Of a stretch of DNA of 64,000 nucleotides, positions 37,864 through 51,000 are shown piece after piece (the first letter of the stretch is position 1; every line of letters starts with the position of its first letter). A program made the translations under genes and the position numbers. A model generated the notes under the pieces. That model saw only the letters and a program-made list of their open reading frames with translations, did no database searches and was not told the DNA's origin. Source of the stretch: Wuchereria bancrofti (lineage: Eukaryota; Nematoda; Chromadorea; Rhabditida; Onchocercidae); NCBI GenBank assembly GCA_005281725.1, contig SSBO01000009.1:2390045-2454044 (forward strand). The letters are read 5' to 3'.

Positions 37864-40625
37864 ATGAGCATTTTATTATACTTATCATTGGCAACAGTAA
37901 TCTCATCGTCCTATGTTGGACTTCTATATGCATTTGATTTTTATGGCGTTGATCGAGATGATCCACATAGTATCAAAAGACGTTTGCTTGGTGCTGTGCT
38001 AAATAATATTATCAGTATTACATGCACATATGCTGTATTATACAAGGTAATAGGCATTAATTTCACATTTAACTTTTTTCAATCGGTTAATTTATTAAAT
38101 AATTTTTTTTTTTTTTTGTTTAGCAATTTGCCTTTCTGTTTGGTGCAATAACAAAGCTTATCATGCAATATTACTTAGATTCTACTATAAAACTAGCTAA
38201 TGAAAAACAAAAAAGAGGCAAGTTTTGTTTCCTAGAAAACCTTAAAGTAGTAGTTTAGTTCATTTTACAGTCAAATATATTCTACAATTTTATTTTTATC
38301 CTTTGAAAATTCATTAAAGTTTTATAAGTCAGTTAAGAGATATTTGACTTTAAACCATTATGAAAAACTGCAAATAAAGTATACTAAGTAAGAAATTAAA
38401 GGAACAAAAACTACCAAGTAGAAAAGGAAGTAATACTGTATGATTAATCTATTGCTGAGCCTTTATCATTGATGCTTTATTGCTGGCTCATTGATGATAC
38501 AATAGTTTTTGGGGACAAAATTAGAAATAAGATTTATTCTGCAAAATCTTCGTTAGTAATAGTGAAGAATAGAAGATGAATAAATATGGCTATAAGAAGA
38601 TGAAGATGAGAGAATGAATTACAATATTGCTAACCTAATTGACATATTTCATTTTTATGTTTCTACGATTAGATAATTTGTTTTTCTCGTTATAACAAAT
38701 TTAACTGTTAGCTGTCATAATGAATTAAAGAATCATTTGTTTATTCTCATTTAGCATCATGAATCACCTTTGTCAGTGATGGGGATACACACTCGAGGTA
38801 TTTACCCAGCATGCATATTACCTACTCTGTTAACATGTATTTGCTATTTGGGCAATTGGGTCATGATCTACATTGATAATAACTTCTGGTCTTTGTTTCG
38901 TTAGTGATTTAATTTTTCTTACTTTTAAAATTATTCTTATCAGAATCGAAAAACGAAAATGAAACGAAAATAGTACATCAAAAATATTGGGTTATATTTC
39001 TTATTGATAAATGATGTTAGCAATTAATTCGCTTCTTTTATTTATCTACTGGTTAAGTTATAATTAGAACGACAATTAGTTTTTTTATTTTAATACTATT
39101 ACTCCTAAAAAAATTCGTGGAATATATGTGGAATCCGAATTCTGATGCGTACGATATAATAAATTGAACTTGTTTCAACAGTCACTTGGTTTAGTAAAAA
39201 TTTTGATAAGGAAAAAATATATTATGATAAGGAAAAAAAAAAAGGTTGATAATAGCCTTTATTTTTTTGATCTTTCAGATTTGGATGAATTAAAACGAAA
39301 TGCTGGAAATATTGTATGGGTTCGAGATGTTTTATTGGTAAGTTAAAAAAGAATTATCGCTATTACAGTTAATGATTTTTCTTTTTTTTAAACGATTAAA
39401 TTATTCAAATATTTCTTTTTCTTTTTAAGGCACCGGTAACAGAAGAGGTAGCATTTCGTGCTTGCGCATCAACCTTAATTTTACAATGTTTATCATCAAC
39501 TGTAACAATATTTGTTGCACCATTGCCATTCGCTCTTAGTCATCTTCATCACATTTTTGATGATATGAAGAAAGGTTATACCAAATATGAGGCAATCAAT
39601 CGTAGAGGTACTTGAATCTTGTGATATAATGAAACAAAATAATCACTGATAAGGTTATGTACAGGTTATGTACAAATTGTTTCAATTGTACATATATTTC
39701 AAAAGTTAATGCAAACTCTATTTAAAATATAGCTTTGACAACGTTAGACGATATGTTCCATTAAAGACTTATTGAATAGTTCCGGCATCCTGATGATTTT
39801 CTTTTCTTAATTCAACAAATAATTTTATTCTAGAAACTATAACATATCTATCGAATAGATAAAAACAAAAAAAGTTTATTTATTCGGAAGAGTATAAGAT
39901 TGGAAGTAACCATTGCTTATATTATTAAGAAAATTGAAATTTTACTTATTTTTTAGATTTATTTGTTGTAATATGTTTAATCATTCCTTTTAGTTGTTTA
40001 TTTTGTTTTTCTTTTCCTTCTATTCACTTCACTTTTATTTCTAGCATTTCAAACATCCTATTCATATTTTTTTGGTGCATATGCAACGTTCCTTTTCGTT
40101 CGCACAGGTATCTTTTATGAAAAAAATTCTGGAAATTCAAAATTTCGAGAGTGTATTTTGAATCGATCTTAGATTACGTAAGACACATAGATATGTCCTT
40201 ATCAAGTCAAGTGATGAATTTAAACACTCTTAAATCGTCTTATCATGTATTTCATATCATATATTTAAATATAATTAAACTCTCATGAAATTGGAAATGC
40301 TCTTCGTTACCATTTTTACTTATTCCAAATCTCAAAAAATTGTTCCAATGGCTTATTATTTTATTATAGGAACTTTATGTATATATGTTTTTTTTAGATT
40401 TCTTTTTTGATACTAATAACTGAGAATAAATTAATTTTAGGTCATATATTGGCACCGATTGTAAGTCATTCAGTTTGTAACAATATGGGTTTACCACTTC
40501 TACCACTTATTGAAGCGTATCCGAAACGTTCAACGCGTGTTCTTCTCTGGTTTTCATATCTTCTTGGTTTTGTATTATGGTTGTGGTTATTGAAGCCTCT
40601 CACAGATTCAAAGTTCTATAAATGA
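37864..40625 (+). CDS. rce1: CAAX prenyl protease 2 (RCE1/FACE-2), 6 exons, 270 residues
   Basis: Exons 37864-38046, 38755-38899, 39279-39337, 39430-39607, 40045-40107 and 40441-40625 give 813 nt in phase. The enzyme is an ER-membrane intramembrane protease that removes the last three residues of prenylated CAAX proteins such as Ras and lamins. The ABI/CPBP family core is intact: APVTEEVAFRAC with E134/E135 and R139; FALSHLHHIFDD with H167; and PIVSHSVCNNMG with H219 and N223. These match the catalytic Glu/His/Asn set known for RCE1. Other matches are AFQTSYSYFFGAYATFLFVR before the last motif and the C-terminal PLTDSKFY, close to the vertebrate ending. Hydrophobic helices fill most of the rest. 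The third-from-last donor is GTACTT and the exon-2 donor is GTTAGT. A possible cassette exon at 38124-38246 is noted separately. A poly-A signal candidate lies near 40858. Confidence 0.95.
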
Positions 40626-41665
40626 GAAACGAAGAAATTTTTTTCTTTTGCAATGTTTTTTTTTGATTTCACTAATGTTTTCCCGGAATTATCAATTTTG
40701 CAGGTATTCTCTTTCCTTGTTGAATGAAAAGATTTATCAAATCAGTAATTACCAATTTTCGAATCTAACTAATTTTTAATGTTTCAAAATCAAACCATAG
40801 TACTGATTAGAAAAAAAGATGGAGTTGTATTGTTTAATGACGAAAAAATTATTATTGGAATAAATTAATTGAAAACATCCGCAAGCATATGAATTATACT
40901 CATGTAAATTAAAAGTGATTGTAATTTTTGCGCAACTATTTTAGCCTTTTCAAAAAATTATCCATTGTCGACTTTTATTTTATGAACTTAAATATTATAA
41001 CGAACTTACGGGACTTATCACTTGTCATTGACTAGATTACATTGGAAAACCTGATCTTTGTGATAACTTAAGGTACTGATTAATATATGCATTATAAGTT
41101 ACATTAGCAATTGACAAGTAAATTCGTTTTTTCCTATGAATTTTAGAATCGAAAATGCTAATGACTTAAACCAGCACATGAAGCTCATTTTTGATTTATT
41201 CCTGTTCTTCAGTTTCATCGATGATAGCCATCTGTTTGTATTACATAATTTGACTGATTATTTTCATATTTGTTTAATAAGCCTTTTTGTTATTGTTATT
41301 TATTATTGAGATAAAAGTAATTAATGCATTCCTTGATTGAAGCTTCAGAATATTCTTATTCAGAAAAATGGAAGATATTTAATCGAAGCAATAAAACGAC
41401 AAATACATTGCACTCGTTTATATGCGATTTCTCTGGAATTAATTAGCGTTTTCATTATATGCAATTTTTAGGTTTTGGAGATTAGTTCAGTTTTCCTCAC
41501 TGAAATACATTAATTGGCTTTTGAATGCTTACTACAATTAATTGCTTGGCATGGGTAGTTTTATATGTGTTTATCATAAATCAGGTGAACAATTACGGTA
41601 ACTTTCAATGGTACATCAACAAACTTTGGAAATGTCAATAGAGTATTCTGTTGCACACCTGGTCA

Positions 41666-41980
41666 CATTGTATCTGCAAAGCCAAACTGCGGCAAAGTAT
41701 TTAATTCTTTTGGCGCTCTAAAGTGGCATCTAAAAAATTTTTATTCGAGACCAGACAGAAACGATAAAAAATTTGGGCATTCTTTGGCAAACATGAAAAA
41801 AGTGCATAAGAATCAAACGTTTTTGCAGCATAGTCATGCTACTTTCAAAATGCAACAACCAATTTATAATTTCATTTAACATTAGATTTTTTAATGTTTC
41901 GAAAATGCCAACGTCAAAATGGGATTGTAAATTTTTTTCGTAGGAATGGCATACTAACAAAATTTGACGGTAAACATTTA
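41666..41980 (-). repeat. Dispersed repeat copy, inverted relative to 59102-59436
   Basis: Reverse-complemented, this segment matches 59102-59436 along its whole length with many substitutions and small indels. Shared ordered words include AAATGTTTACC, TTTACAATC, AAACATTAAAAA, TTATGCAC, TTTCTGTC, AAAATTTTTTAGAT and GCAGTTTGGCT. It is an old interspersed repeat, probably a non-autonomous transposon remnant. The 76-codon minus-strand frame inside it is not supported as a gene. Confidence 0.7.
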
Positions 41981-42309
41981 ATACATACGTACACTATCTA
42001 AATGGAATTTAACTTCCAGGGAGAAGCATGATGTGCTTCTTGTTTACTTATTATAGTCCGAACGAAAGGAAATACTTGTACGTTATCAGCATGCATTTCT
42101 TATTGGTACTTTGTCTAAACGTTGTTCGCTTTTCACTTAGTACTATTGTTTGATGCTGATAGATTTGAATCAACATTTAAGAATGCCGAAAACCAATATT
42201 ATTTATCATTTATTTAACAAATGACAACATTGACAATATTAGTTGACCATTTATAACTATAAAATTTTCCAAAATTTGAACATTAACCAAGCTGAACATC
42301 TTCCTATTT

Positions 42310-43195
42310 CCACAGTTTTGAACATTAATTTGCTTATCAACAACTAATCTTTAAAAAAGAAAAAATTTTTCCAGCGAATTATTTATTACTGATCAGTTTC
42401 ACCTGAAAAATATGATATATATGATATTTTAAATATATTTCAGGCTTTTGTCAGAGATGCGGCGATTTTAAGATGTCGCATGTCAGTTCACTCGAGGAAA
42501 TAAAGCTAGAATGGAGCTGTATTCCCTGGAATAGTGCCCCAAGGCAACAAAGACTGTTATGAATGAAAGAGTCGTCAAGCGACGTAGACTTGGACTGACG
42601 GATAAAAGCGAAGAATCTAAGCATTATTACATCGATGGTAGGCGAAAAAAAATTTTTTTTCTTGATGCCAAATATAAGATATTATTGTCTGAAAAATTGA
42701 ATTTACTTCTCACCTTGTTAATCTTGTCTTTTTCTCAGGTGCATTGCAATAAGACGATTTCTACCCATGTCGCCAATGAAAATATTTTTTGTGATTAAAC
42801 GAAGAGCCATCTTTCTTCAGCTGATCTCTGCCTCGCTCCGATATTGAAGTACGTCACTACGTCACTTCATGCAGGTAACCTAGCAAACTTACTACTAACT
42901 AATTAATCTAATCTAGACCTTGAAATTTTCTCGCTAGTTTTTCTCAGTTATGTTAATAATTTTCATTCTGTAATTGTTTTTTTTTCATTGAAGTTCCCTT
43001 TTTTTTGGTAATTTTTCAAATCGAACAAAAATATTGATTTCTTTAATTCTTTTTGCTCATTAATACTAAGATATTTTCGGAAAATCATTCCTCACATGGT
43101 TTGATCTCTAAAAAATTTCGAACAAGACTAACTGTACTTATTGTTCCGTTGCGATTTTTGTTTTTGTTTAGCAGTTTTGTTTTTTCTACTTTGTT
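42310..43195 (+). repeat. Left arm of a diverged ~1.9-kb palindrome
   Basis: The arm matches the reverse complement of about 43405-44280, with scattered substitutions and several indels (the pairing sum shifts by about 19 bp between the outer and inner parts). About 209 bp of unpaired sequence lies between the arms. The arm includes the decayed exon copy at 42444-42752. Confidence 0.9.
42444..42752 (+). pseudogene. Decayed copy of the duplicated terminal exon pair
   Basis: Acceptor TTTCAG ends at 42443 and a donor GTAGGC starts at 42638. The second acceptor TTTCTCAG ends at 42738, followed by a short end with TAA at 42750-42752. Relative to the minus-strand copy, exon 1 is one base shorter (194 versus 195 nt). 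The loss lies just after the GAGGAAATAA word and breaks the frame. It also has TAG where the other copy reads tryptophan (ELYSLE then stop). Splice sites have outlived the reading frame, so this is probably the non-functional mirror copy. Confidence 0.6.
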
Positions 43196-43404
43196 AGGTT
43201 ATTTTGCTTTTGACTTTTTTTAATGGTTATTTTGCCCCTGACTTTATTTTTGTTTGCTTTTCCATTAGTTTTATATTCTTGAGTCTTTTACTTGACTTCT
43301 ACATTAGATCAGGTCCTGCATGTCCTTTTCTTATGATGCTTTTTGTATAGGTCATCCATATGCAATTTTTGTTTTTAAATTTATTTCAACGATTATGACG
43401 AAAA

Positions 43405-44280
43405 CAAAGTAGAAAAAAACAAAACCACTAAACAAAAACAAAAGTCGCAACAGAACAATAAGTACAGTCAGCCTTGTTCGAGATTTTTTAAAGATCAAAC
43501 AATGTGAGGAAATGGTTTTCTGAAAATATCTTATTATTAACAAGTAAAAGGAATTAAAGAAATCAATATTTTCGTCCGATTTGAAAAATTACCAAAAAAA
43601 AAACTTCAGTGAAAAAAACAATTATAGAATAAAAATTATTAACATAACTGAGAAAAACTGGCAAGAAATTTTCAAGGTCTAGATTAGATTAATTAGTTAG
43701 TAGTAAGTTTGCTAGGCTACCTGCATGAAGTGACATAGTGACGTACTTCAATATCGGAGCGAGGCAGAGATTAACTGAAGAAAGATGGCCCTTCATTTAA
43801 TCGCAAAAAATATTTTCATTGGCGGCATGGGTAGAAATCGTCTTATTGCAGTGCACCTGAGAAAAAGACAAGATTAACCAGGTGAGAAGTAAATTCAATG
43901 TTCCAGACAATTTTGGCATCAAAAAAAATTTTTTTCGCCTACCATCGATGTAATAATGCTTGGATTCTTCACTTTTATCCGTCAGTCCAAGTCTACGTCG
44001 CTTGACGACTCTTTTATTCATAACAGTCTTCGTTGCCTTGGGGTACCATTCCAGGGAATACAACTCCATTGTGGCTGTTATTTCCTCGAGCGAACTGATA
44101 TGTGACATCTTAAAGTGGCCGCATCTCTGACAAAAGCCTGAAATATATTTAAAATATCATGTATATCATATTTTTCATGTAAAACTGATCATTAATAAAT
44201 AATTCGTTAGAAAAAATTTTTTCTTTTTTAGAAGTTAATTGTTTATGAACGAAACTTTCAAAAACTGCTTTTATTCTTCC
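43405..44280 (-). repeat. Right arm of the diverged palindrome
   Basis: Reverse complement of about 42310-43195. It carries the intact-looking version of the duplicated exon pair on the minus strand. The arms differ enough that this is not a trivial assembly mirror. Confidence 0.9.
43843..44137 (-). CDS. Two terminal exons of an unrecognised gene
   Basis: On the minus strand, exon 44137-43943 follows acceptor ATTTCAG and ends at donor GTAGGC. Exon 43856-43843 follows TTTCTCAG and adds G-ALQ-stop. The peptide starts [18 protein letters not shown], then has [15 protein letters not shown], a basic patch [18 protein letters not shown] and ends IDGALQ. CxxC plus H residues and a KRRR patch hint at a small zinc-binding and nuclear element, but I recognise no family. 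The exon needs one preceding nucleotide, and I could not find an upstream exon that supplies that phase. It may be the 3' end of the exon cluster at 44.6-45.0 kb, or a gene fragment captured by a mobile element. Confidence 0.4.
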
Positions 44281-44639
44281 CAATAGTACTAATATCAGAA
44301 GTTAATGTTTTGCGCATTTTATTAGCTTGAGCATATTTTACTGGCTTGAACTCACCATCGCAACACATTCTACACAGAAATGCAGATTTTTAAATCAAGC
44401 GGTTTAAATTCATTCGAATCATCGTCACAATTCATTCAAATATACTAATTAAGTGAATTTAAATTTACCAATTGTAATCTATCTATTTGCATCTCGAGTT
44501 GCCGTGTAGAGGTCAACCTTTAACACCACTAGCAGCTGTTGGTACTACTCCAGCAAACTTCTACAGAGAAGGACTCCAATACTGTTGCTCTCGCTCTCGC
44601 TTCATGCCTTTTTTGTTCCAGAACTAGAACTTGTGTAGT

Positions 44640-45030
44640 TCGCAAGTGCCTGAAATACAAACATTCTTGAAAGCTTCCCACTAGCTGTTATGAGCTTAGT
44701 TTTTCATTTAATATGCTCATTTATTAAAGACTTCATACTGATAAATTAATACGAACTAAACTTCTCACCACATTCGTACAATAAGAATGGAATTTACATC
44801 GCTTTTGCTTTCCCGTACGTTCTGCGACTGTTGATGCCACGTCAAAACTGTTCTCGTTGAGCAACAGTTCATATGACATCAGTTCCCACTCCGCCATTTC
44901 TTCCTTCTCTTCTTCCTCTTCCTCCTCCAAGGTACTACTATCGTTAACCAATGGTTTTTTTTACCCGTATCTCCTTCTGTATCCTTTTCCATTTCTCAGT
45001 GCATTATCTAAAAAACCATGCCAATCATGG
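44640..45030 (-). pseudogene. Unrecognised minus-strand exon cluster, frame broken in an A8 run
   Basis: Reading on the minus strand, an ATG frame near 45.02 kb gives MEKDTEGDTGK. An A8 run (complement of 44955-44962) then puts the continuation one base out of frame. The continuation is strongly coding-like: VNDSSTLEEEEEEEKEEMAE, then WELMSYELLLNENSFDVAST, then VAERTGKQKRCKFHSYCTN before a donor GTGGTG/GTGAGA near 44768. A possible next exon follows TATTTCAG ending near 44649. None of the acceptor/donor choices I tried joins it in phase to the terminal exons at 43843-44137. It is a pseudogene, or a real gene with a homopolymer error and an unseen exon. Function unknown. Confidence 0.3.
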
Positions 45031-45079
45031 TTCTCAACAACAAGTTCAATAAACAATACATATGTAATTCGAAATTAAG

Positions 45080-48000
45080 ACTAAACATATTAGGTGCACT
45101 GCATTTCCTTCAACAAATAATCCTCCAACATCTGGAGGTAAAACGGTGATGCGTTTTCAAGTATGCCAAATAAATAGCAGTTTTGGCCTTCAACGATAAC
45201 AAACAACATTTTTACTGAAAGTAAAACATAAAATGAAAAGCTCCAACGAATCTAATGCACAATTCACCTATATCTATGCAATAACCCATGCCCATACCTA
45301 ATATTAGAAGTAAACATTTCACATAGAAAAAACGACTAATTATTATAAACCCTAAGCACATTCACACAATATTATCAATGCAGTTAATTATAAAAGAACT
45401 ATCAATCGATATCATTTATTCCTCAATTTACGTGCAATTTACAATCTTTCCATCTCTTTCCTATGAGTGCATAGATAATGTATGATCAGAAGACAGAGTA
45501 ATATACTCAGTGATGATTCCTTTCTGCTAAACATGCATAATTATTAATCAAAGAAAATGAATGAAATATGAAACGGATGCAATATATCTTTAAATTCTAT
45601 TATTGACTATTTAAATCTGGTTTTGAAACCTTTTTTCACTTTTTTTTAATTTACTTTTTAAACAGTAAAATTATTTTTATTGATAGAATAATTTTCTCTT
45701 TATCAAATGGACTAATTAAATAAGGAGGTTTTAATTATTAATGAGTTTCCAATTATAATTTTTAATTATAATAACGATTTTTTAGGTAGCTAAATACATA
45801 TTTTCACATTTTGTCCATTTAAATTAAATGTATTAAAATTAATTGTATTCGAATCGAAAAAAGTAGTAAGACTTTTTTCAACTTAACTCTTCCTGTGTAT
45901 TTTTCATACTTCCCATTCATGGATTTTATTCATGGATTTTGTGAAATTGACTTATATGCTGAGTCTAAAAAAGTTCTTAATTTTTCTGAGGTGAAATTTT
46001 GTTAAAAAATTTTCATAAAAAATTTTAGAGCTTTTTGTGTGTGTTTTTTTTTATTAAAATACTTCAGTTATTTAAAAAAAGTCCCTAAATTCTTATTATT
46101 TTTTATTGTTTTTTGTAATAAATTATTCAAAATACTGTTTTACGATTGTTCATCAATCCATCATATTTATATTACCTGACAAATTCCAATTCATACTCAG
46201 TCCTTCGTGGTAAATATCCTTAATTAAATAATAATCTTTTCTTAATATTGTTTTCCCTCAATTCGATGCAAGAATTAAAACATATATTTTGTGACGTCAG
46301 TTCCACTAATTCAACTAAAGTGAGATTCAGTTTTTTTTTTTACAATTTTCCCTTTTTTAAATGCACAATGCATTTATACAAGATTTCAATAGTCGACTCG
46401 ATTATTTCTTTTATCAAATTGGAATTAAACTGATAGGGCAAATTCAATTTTGTTATACTATGATGCCAACTTCGCAACTTAACTTTTTTTTTTTTGATTA
46501 TGAATACTTCCAACTGATTTGTGTTTATATAAAATTAATTGGACTATTAACTACTAATAACAAAAACTTTAAATAAACTTCTATTGAGCAAGCTTCACAG
46601 TGCTGCAGATTCTTAAAACAAATATAATGTTATAACAGAGCGAAAAAAGTCGTACAAAAAGTCCTTCCACTTTTAATTTCATTTATCGCATCATTAAATT
46701 ACATGATGTTGCTGTCTTCATCTTTTTATTTCTCTAGAAAAGCAAGAAGATATTTTTAAATTTATAAAAAAGAATGGCAAAATTTCATCTAAAACAAAAT
46801 TTAATATTGAAAGCGAAGTAAAATTTTAAATACACTTTAAAATGGCAAGAAAAATTTAAATTAACAGCAAAAGTACAGAATTCGAGAGTCTAAATTAGAA
46901 TCAAAATTTGAAGTTATAAATTGAATATGGAAACAAAATATTGCAAGATGAAAAAGGAAATTCGAACAGTTCACATTCTAGAAATATGTTTGAATGGAAT
47001 TATTACCGCTTAGCATTTTTACCTTAAACACCAAAAGTTCACTATCGCCGATATTCAGTCATTTATAACGTAATACAAACACTTTTTGTAGTTAAATTTG
47101 CGAAGTTTTTTTGTGTTTGTCATTTTTTACTACGAAATTTCATTTTCATATTAAATTTCATTTAATAGTGCTCACTACTCAATCAACTAATAATATTATA
47201 GATAAGGTTATACAATTTCGAAAAAATTTTAAAGATAAATAATTAAGAGTTGCGTTATTTATATTAGTTTATTAATAATGATAATTGGTTTCAGACTGGT
47301 AATTATTTCCATTCCGCAACAAAGCCATTTCGAGACATATTTTTCTTTTTTGATTAGTTTATAATATCACAGTTACATCATATAAAAATTACACACATAT
47401 AGAATTGTTCCGCAATTTATTCATTTATTTTATTTTATGTGAAGAATTTCCCATGAATTATTAATTTATCAGTAAATTTCACTAGAGCTAAAGGAAAATA
47501 AGGAAGGAACAAGAAAAGGTGCTGAAGAGATGAAAATTAAAAATATATTTGCAAACATGCAACCAGAACATAATTTGAAATATAGCAGATCAATGTCATA
47601 GAATTAGATTTCTTGAAATGTATCTAACAAAATTGAACTGATCAGTTAGAAAATATAAGAAGAATTTTGTTCAAGTATACATAAGAAAAATTGGAGAAAT
47701 TTGAATATTTCAACTAACTAGTTAATACCATATTACCAAATTAGATTGAAAAGTTTAAACAAGTAAGCTAAATATATTTGAACAAAGTTGAATCGATCAA
47801 CTAATAATTGGTATTACTGGATGAATATCAATATAGGGACAAAACGTAATTGAAACTAGTAAATATCGAGTTATTTGGACAGATTGTATAAAAAATTAAA
47901 TTTCAACAATTTAACGAAGTTAAAAATGAACGAATAGATTTTTCTTGAAATGCTACCACACCAAACAATATGGAAATTCAAAAGTTATGACTATACTACC

Positions 48001-51000
48001 AAACAAAAGAAATAAGCTTCTTAAATCAAACGTCAAATTTTCATGATGTGGTATCTAATGCTTGTTACTAAAAATTTGAAAACTGACAGAACTGAAATTT
48101 CATTTGAGACAATCATAAATAATTTCAAAAAGAAAAAAAAATCTATTTTTAATTTTACTCGAAATGACAATTTAGCTTACGACTAGATTGGTATATTTCG
48201 GTCAACTTGACTGTAACGATAATGAAGTTTGTTCTCATTTTTTTGCCATTTTATTTTTAATAATTTAAATTGGTTTGACAACTTTGCTTTCTATTTCAAT
48301 TGGATCAAGTAACTTAATTAAGTAAGTAATTTTGTATAATATTATTCAAAAACATATCAGCATTTTAATTTAGTCATAGATGGCTAATTACTTTATTTTA
48401 AAATTTCTAAAGAATTGGAAAATACTGAATTGACTTTTTCCAAACATCATATAATACTGCTTAATTGATTTTGTCAATATCTGATCATAGATATGCCTTC
48501 CCATAATTCGTGTTTATTTAAAAACTGATTAACGATATCAGAAGAAATCTTAGAACTTCTACACAACATTGTTTTATAACATGTCGTAATTTACTGCTAC
48601 AATTGTCATCAATGTCATTACTAATTAACTGAAATGATTGAAACGAGTAACAATGACGCTAAGCCGGAAGATATGTTAGCATTTTTAACAACACACTCTA
48701 AAAAGCGATAAAATTGTCATCATTTATTGATCTTTATTATTTCATTTATATTGTATTAATATAGTTATTGATTTTATTTGACAGATAATTTCTTTTTATA
48801 GCTACGATATTTCGGATGATTTTGTGATTGTCACATCGATCTCTTAATTATCCTGAAATGTTCTAAACAAAATTTAATCGTCCAAAACTTTGTTCCAAAT
48901 TCTTTTTGCTGTTTATTTATTTCTCGCATGTGTCAGATCTTTAATTTTAAATTCCAATACCTAACAAGATGAGGATTTCTTTAAGAACATAATCTAATAA
49001 ATTTCAGTCATTTGAAACTCTTTGCTGACAGTATTACAAATCTTCAGCAGTCAAGAAGTCGGACAGTTGATCAAAGATTGAATTTTAGAAAAGGAAATGA
49101 AATCCCAAAAAAATCATCAATCTATTATTTGATTTAAGTCTTTCCCACTTTCCATTCATTCCTGATTCATCAGAACATTGTTACTAGCAAGTCAGTAATG
49201 TAAAATAATATTCCTTTAGGCTTTATCATGCAGTTATCACCAAAGTGTAATAAACAATGACGAGTAGTATCATTCATAGTCACAAAGATACGGTATTTCC
49301 CTGATATGTACGATACGGTTTGATTTTCCGGATATCTTGATCCGGATGAACATTCAGTAATTGTCGAGATACACTAATACTTATAGGATTCTATCAAGTT
49401 TCACTAGCACAGTGATATTTTTATTTCATACAATATGTTTGTACTACTTTGTTGGAAGAATTTAAGAAGATATACAGAAACTGGAAAAAGAAAATTATAT
49501 ATTGTAGGTAAGGTAATATTATCTTAAATGATAGGAATCTATCACTTTTTTTTTAATTTTCATTGACAATACTAGTAACATTAACTTGTTTTGCATATTT
49601 CTCAGATAATAATTCAAGTTTAATTTGTTGAAAAATTTAAAGTTTAAAATTTTTTAATGTGCTAATATGTTTCCGTAGCTTATCAGTTAGATCCATTTAC
49701 AGAGCTGTAAAAGAACATTGCTTTATCAAAAGGCTTATAATTTATTTTAAATGTTAAGATGAAATTTATACGCTTTATTTGCAAATTTTTTTTAATCGTT
49801 AGTCTTAATTCATTTGTTATTTCAGCCAAACAAATATTCTACGTTTCATTTGACAAAAAAAATTCATTTAGGATCATTTAATAAGACAGAATTCATTAAA
49901 CAAAGTTTTCGTGCAAAATTAGGACCCAATTTTAGCCAAGATTTGTGATTTATTTATGGTCAAATAAATAGTTTAAGTATTATTTAAAAAAATGGAGATT
50001 AAATAAAAGTGAAATTTTGTGACATAAAATGAGTATAACAAAAAACAAAAAAGAAAGAAAATATTGAAAGTCATTTAAATAAGGAGTTTGTTAGATATAA
50101 TATGATTTGAATTAAATTTTAATAACTAACAACAAGTGCATGTGCCGAGATTCCCTGAAGGAATATGGTAATATTTTTGAAGAATTTCATATTGTTATCA
50201 TTGATCAGATGAAAATTTCGGTGCTACTGGATTAGCTGAACTAAAAATCTTTTAAGAAAGTTAGTTCAAATTCACTGAAAGATTTAAAAAATTTAGTAAA
50301 CAAAAAAAACTCAGTAATATAAATATTAATAATTTTGAATTGAAATTATATTCATCGCATTTCTCAATCTTTCTTTTACTTTGAATAAACAAAGTCTTTT
50401 TGTCTTTGCATAATTAATTAATTATTCTTTCAGAAAACTTCCTTTCCTTTTTCTTTTCCTTTAACATTAAACTAAGCCAATAAGAATGAAAGGAAATGGT
50501 GGAAAAGGGGCAAATTTTTATGGCTAAAAGTTTTTCAAAAAAATAAACTGAACATTGCTTCAACACAGTAAAATAGACGGAAGGAATGGAGGAAATGTTT
50601 CCGTTTTTCCACTTTTTCCTGATATTCCGAAAATATCGATTTCACATCCTTTTTCCCTCATTAGAGTCCTATTTGGAAGATTTATTTTTTTTTTTTTTTT
50701 TATTTTTGTTGAAAAAAAAAGAGATCGTTGCATGCGAGTAATTAATTAAAAAAGATATGTTTGAAAGAAGAAATTGAACGGAATAGTTTGAAAAAAAAAA
50801 AGAATTGAATTGAAAAATTAAAAGTCTGAAGTAATTCATTTGCAATGATGCATTGAACAAAAGAAAATTACCATTTGGCTAATTTTAAGAATTAATTTCT
50901 TTGGTCTTTGAGAAAGGTAATAAATATTGCAAATTTCTTTCTAAAATTTTTCGGTTAGCCCAAATTGATTTTGTTAAATGACTGAATAATAAGCCTAATT

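Noticed and set aside
43352..43543. Minus-strand 63-codon hydrophobic frame at the palindrome centre
   Set aside because: T-rich composition gives F/L/V runs; lies at the arm-spacer junction and has no features.
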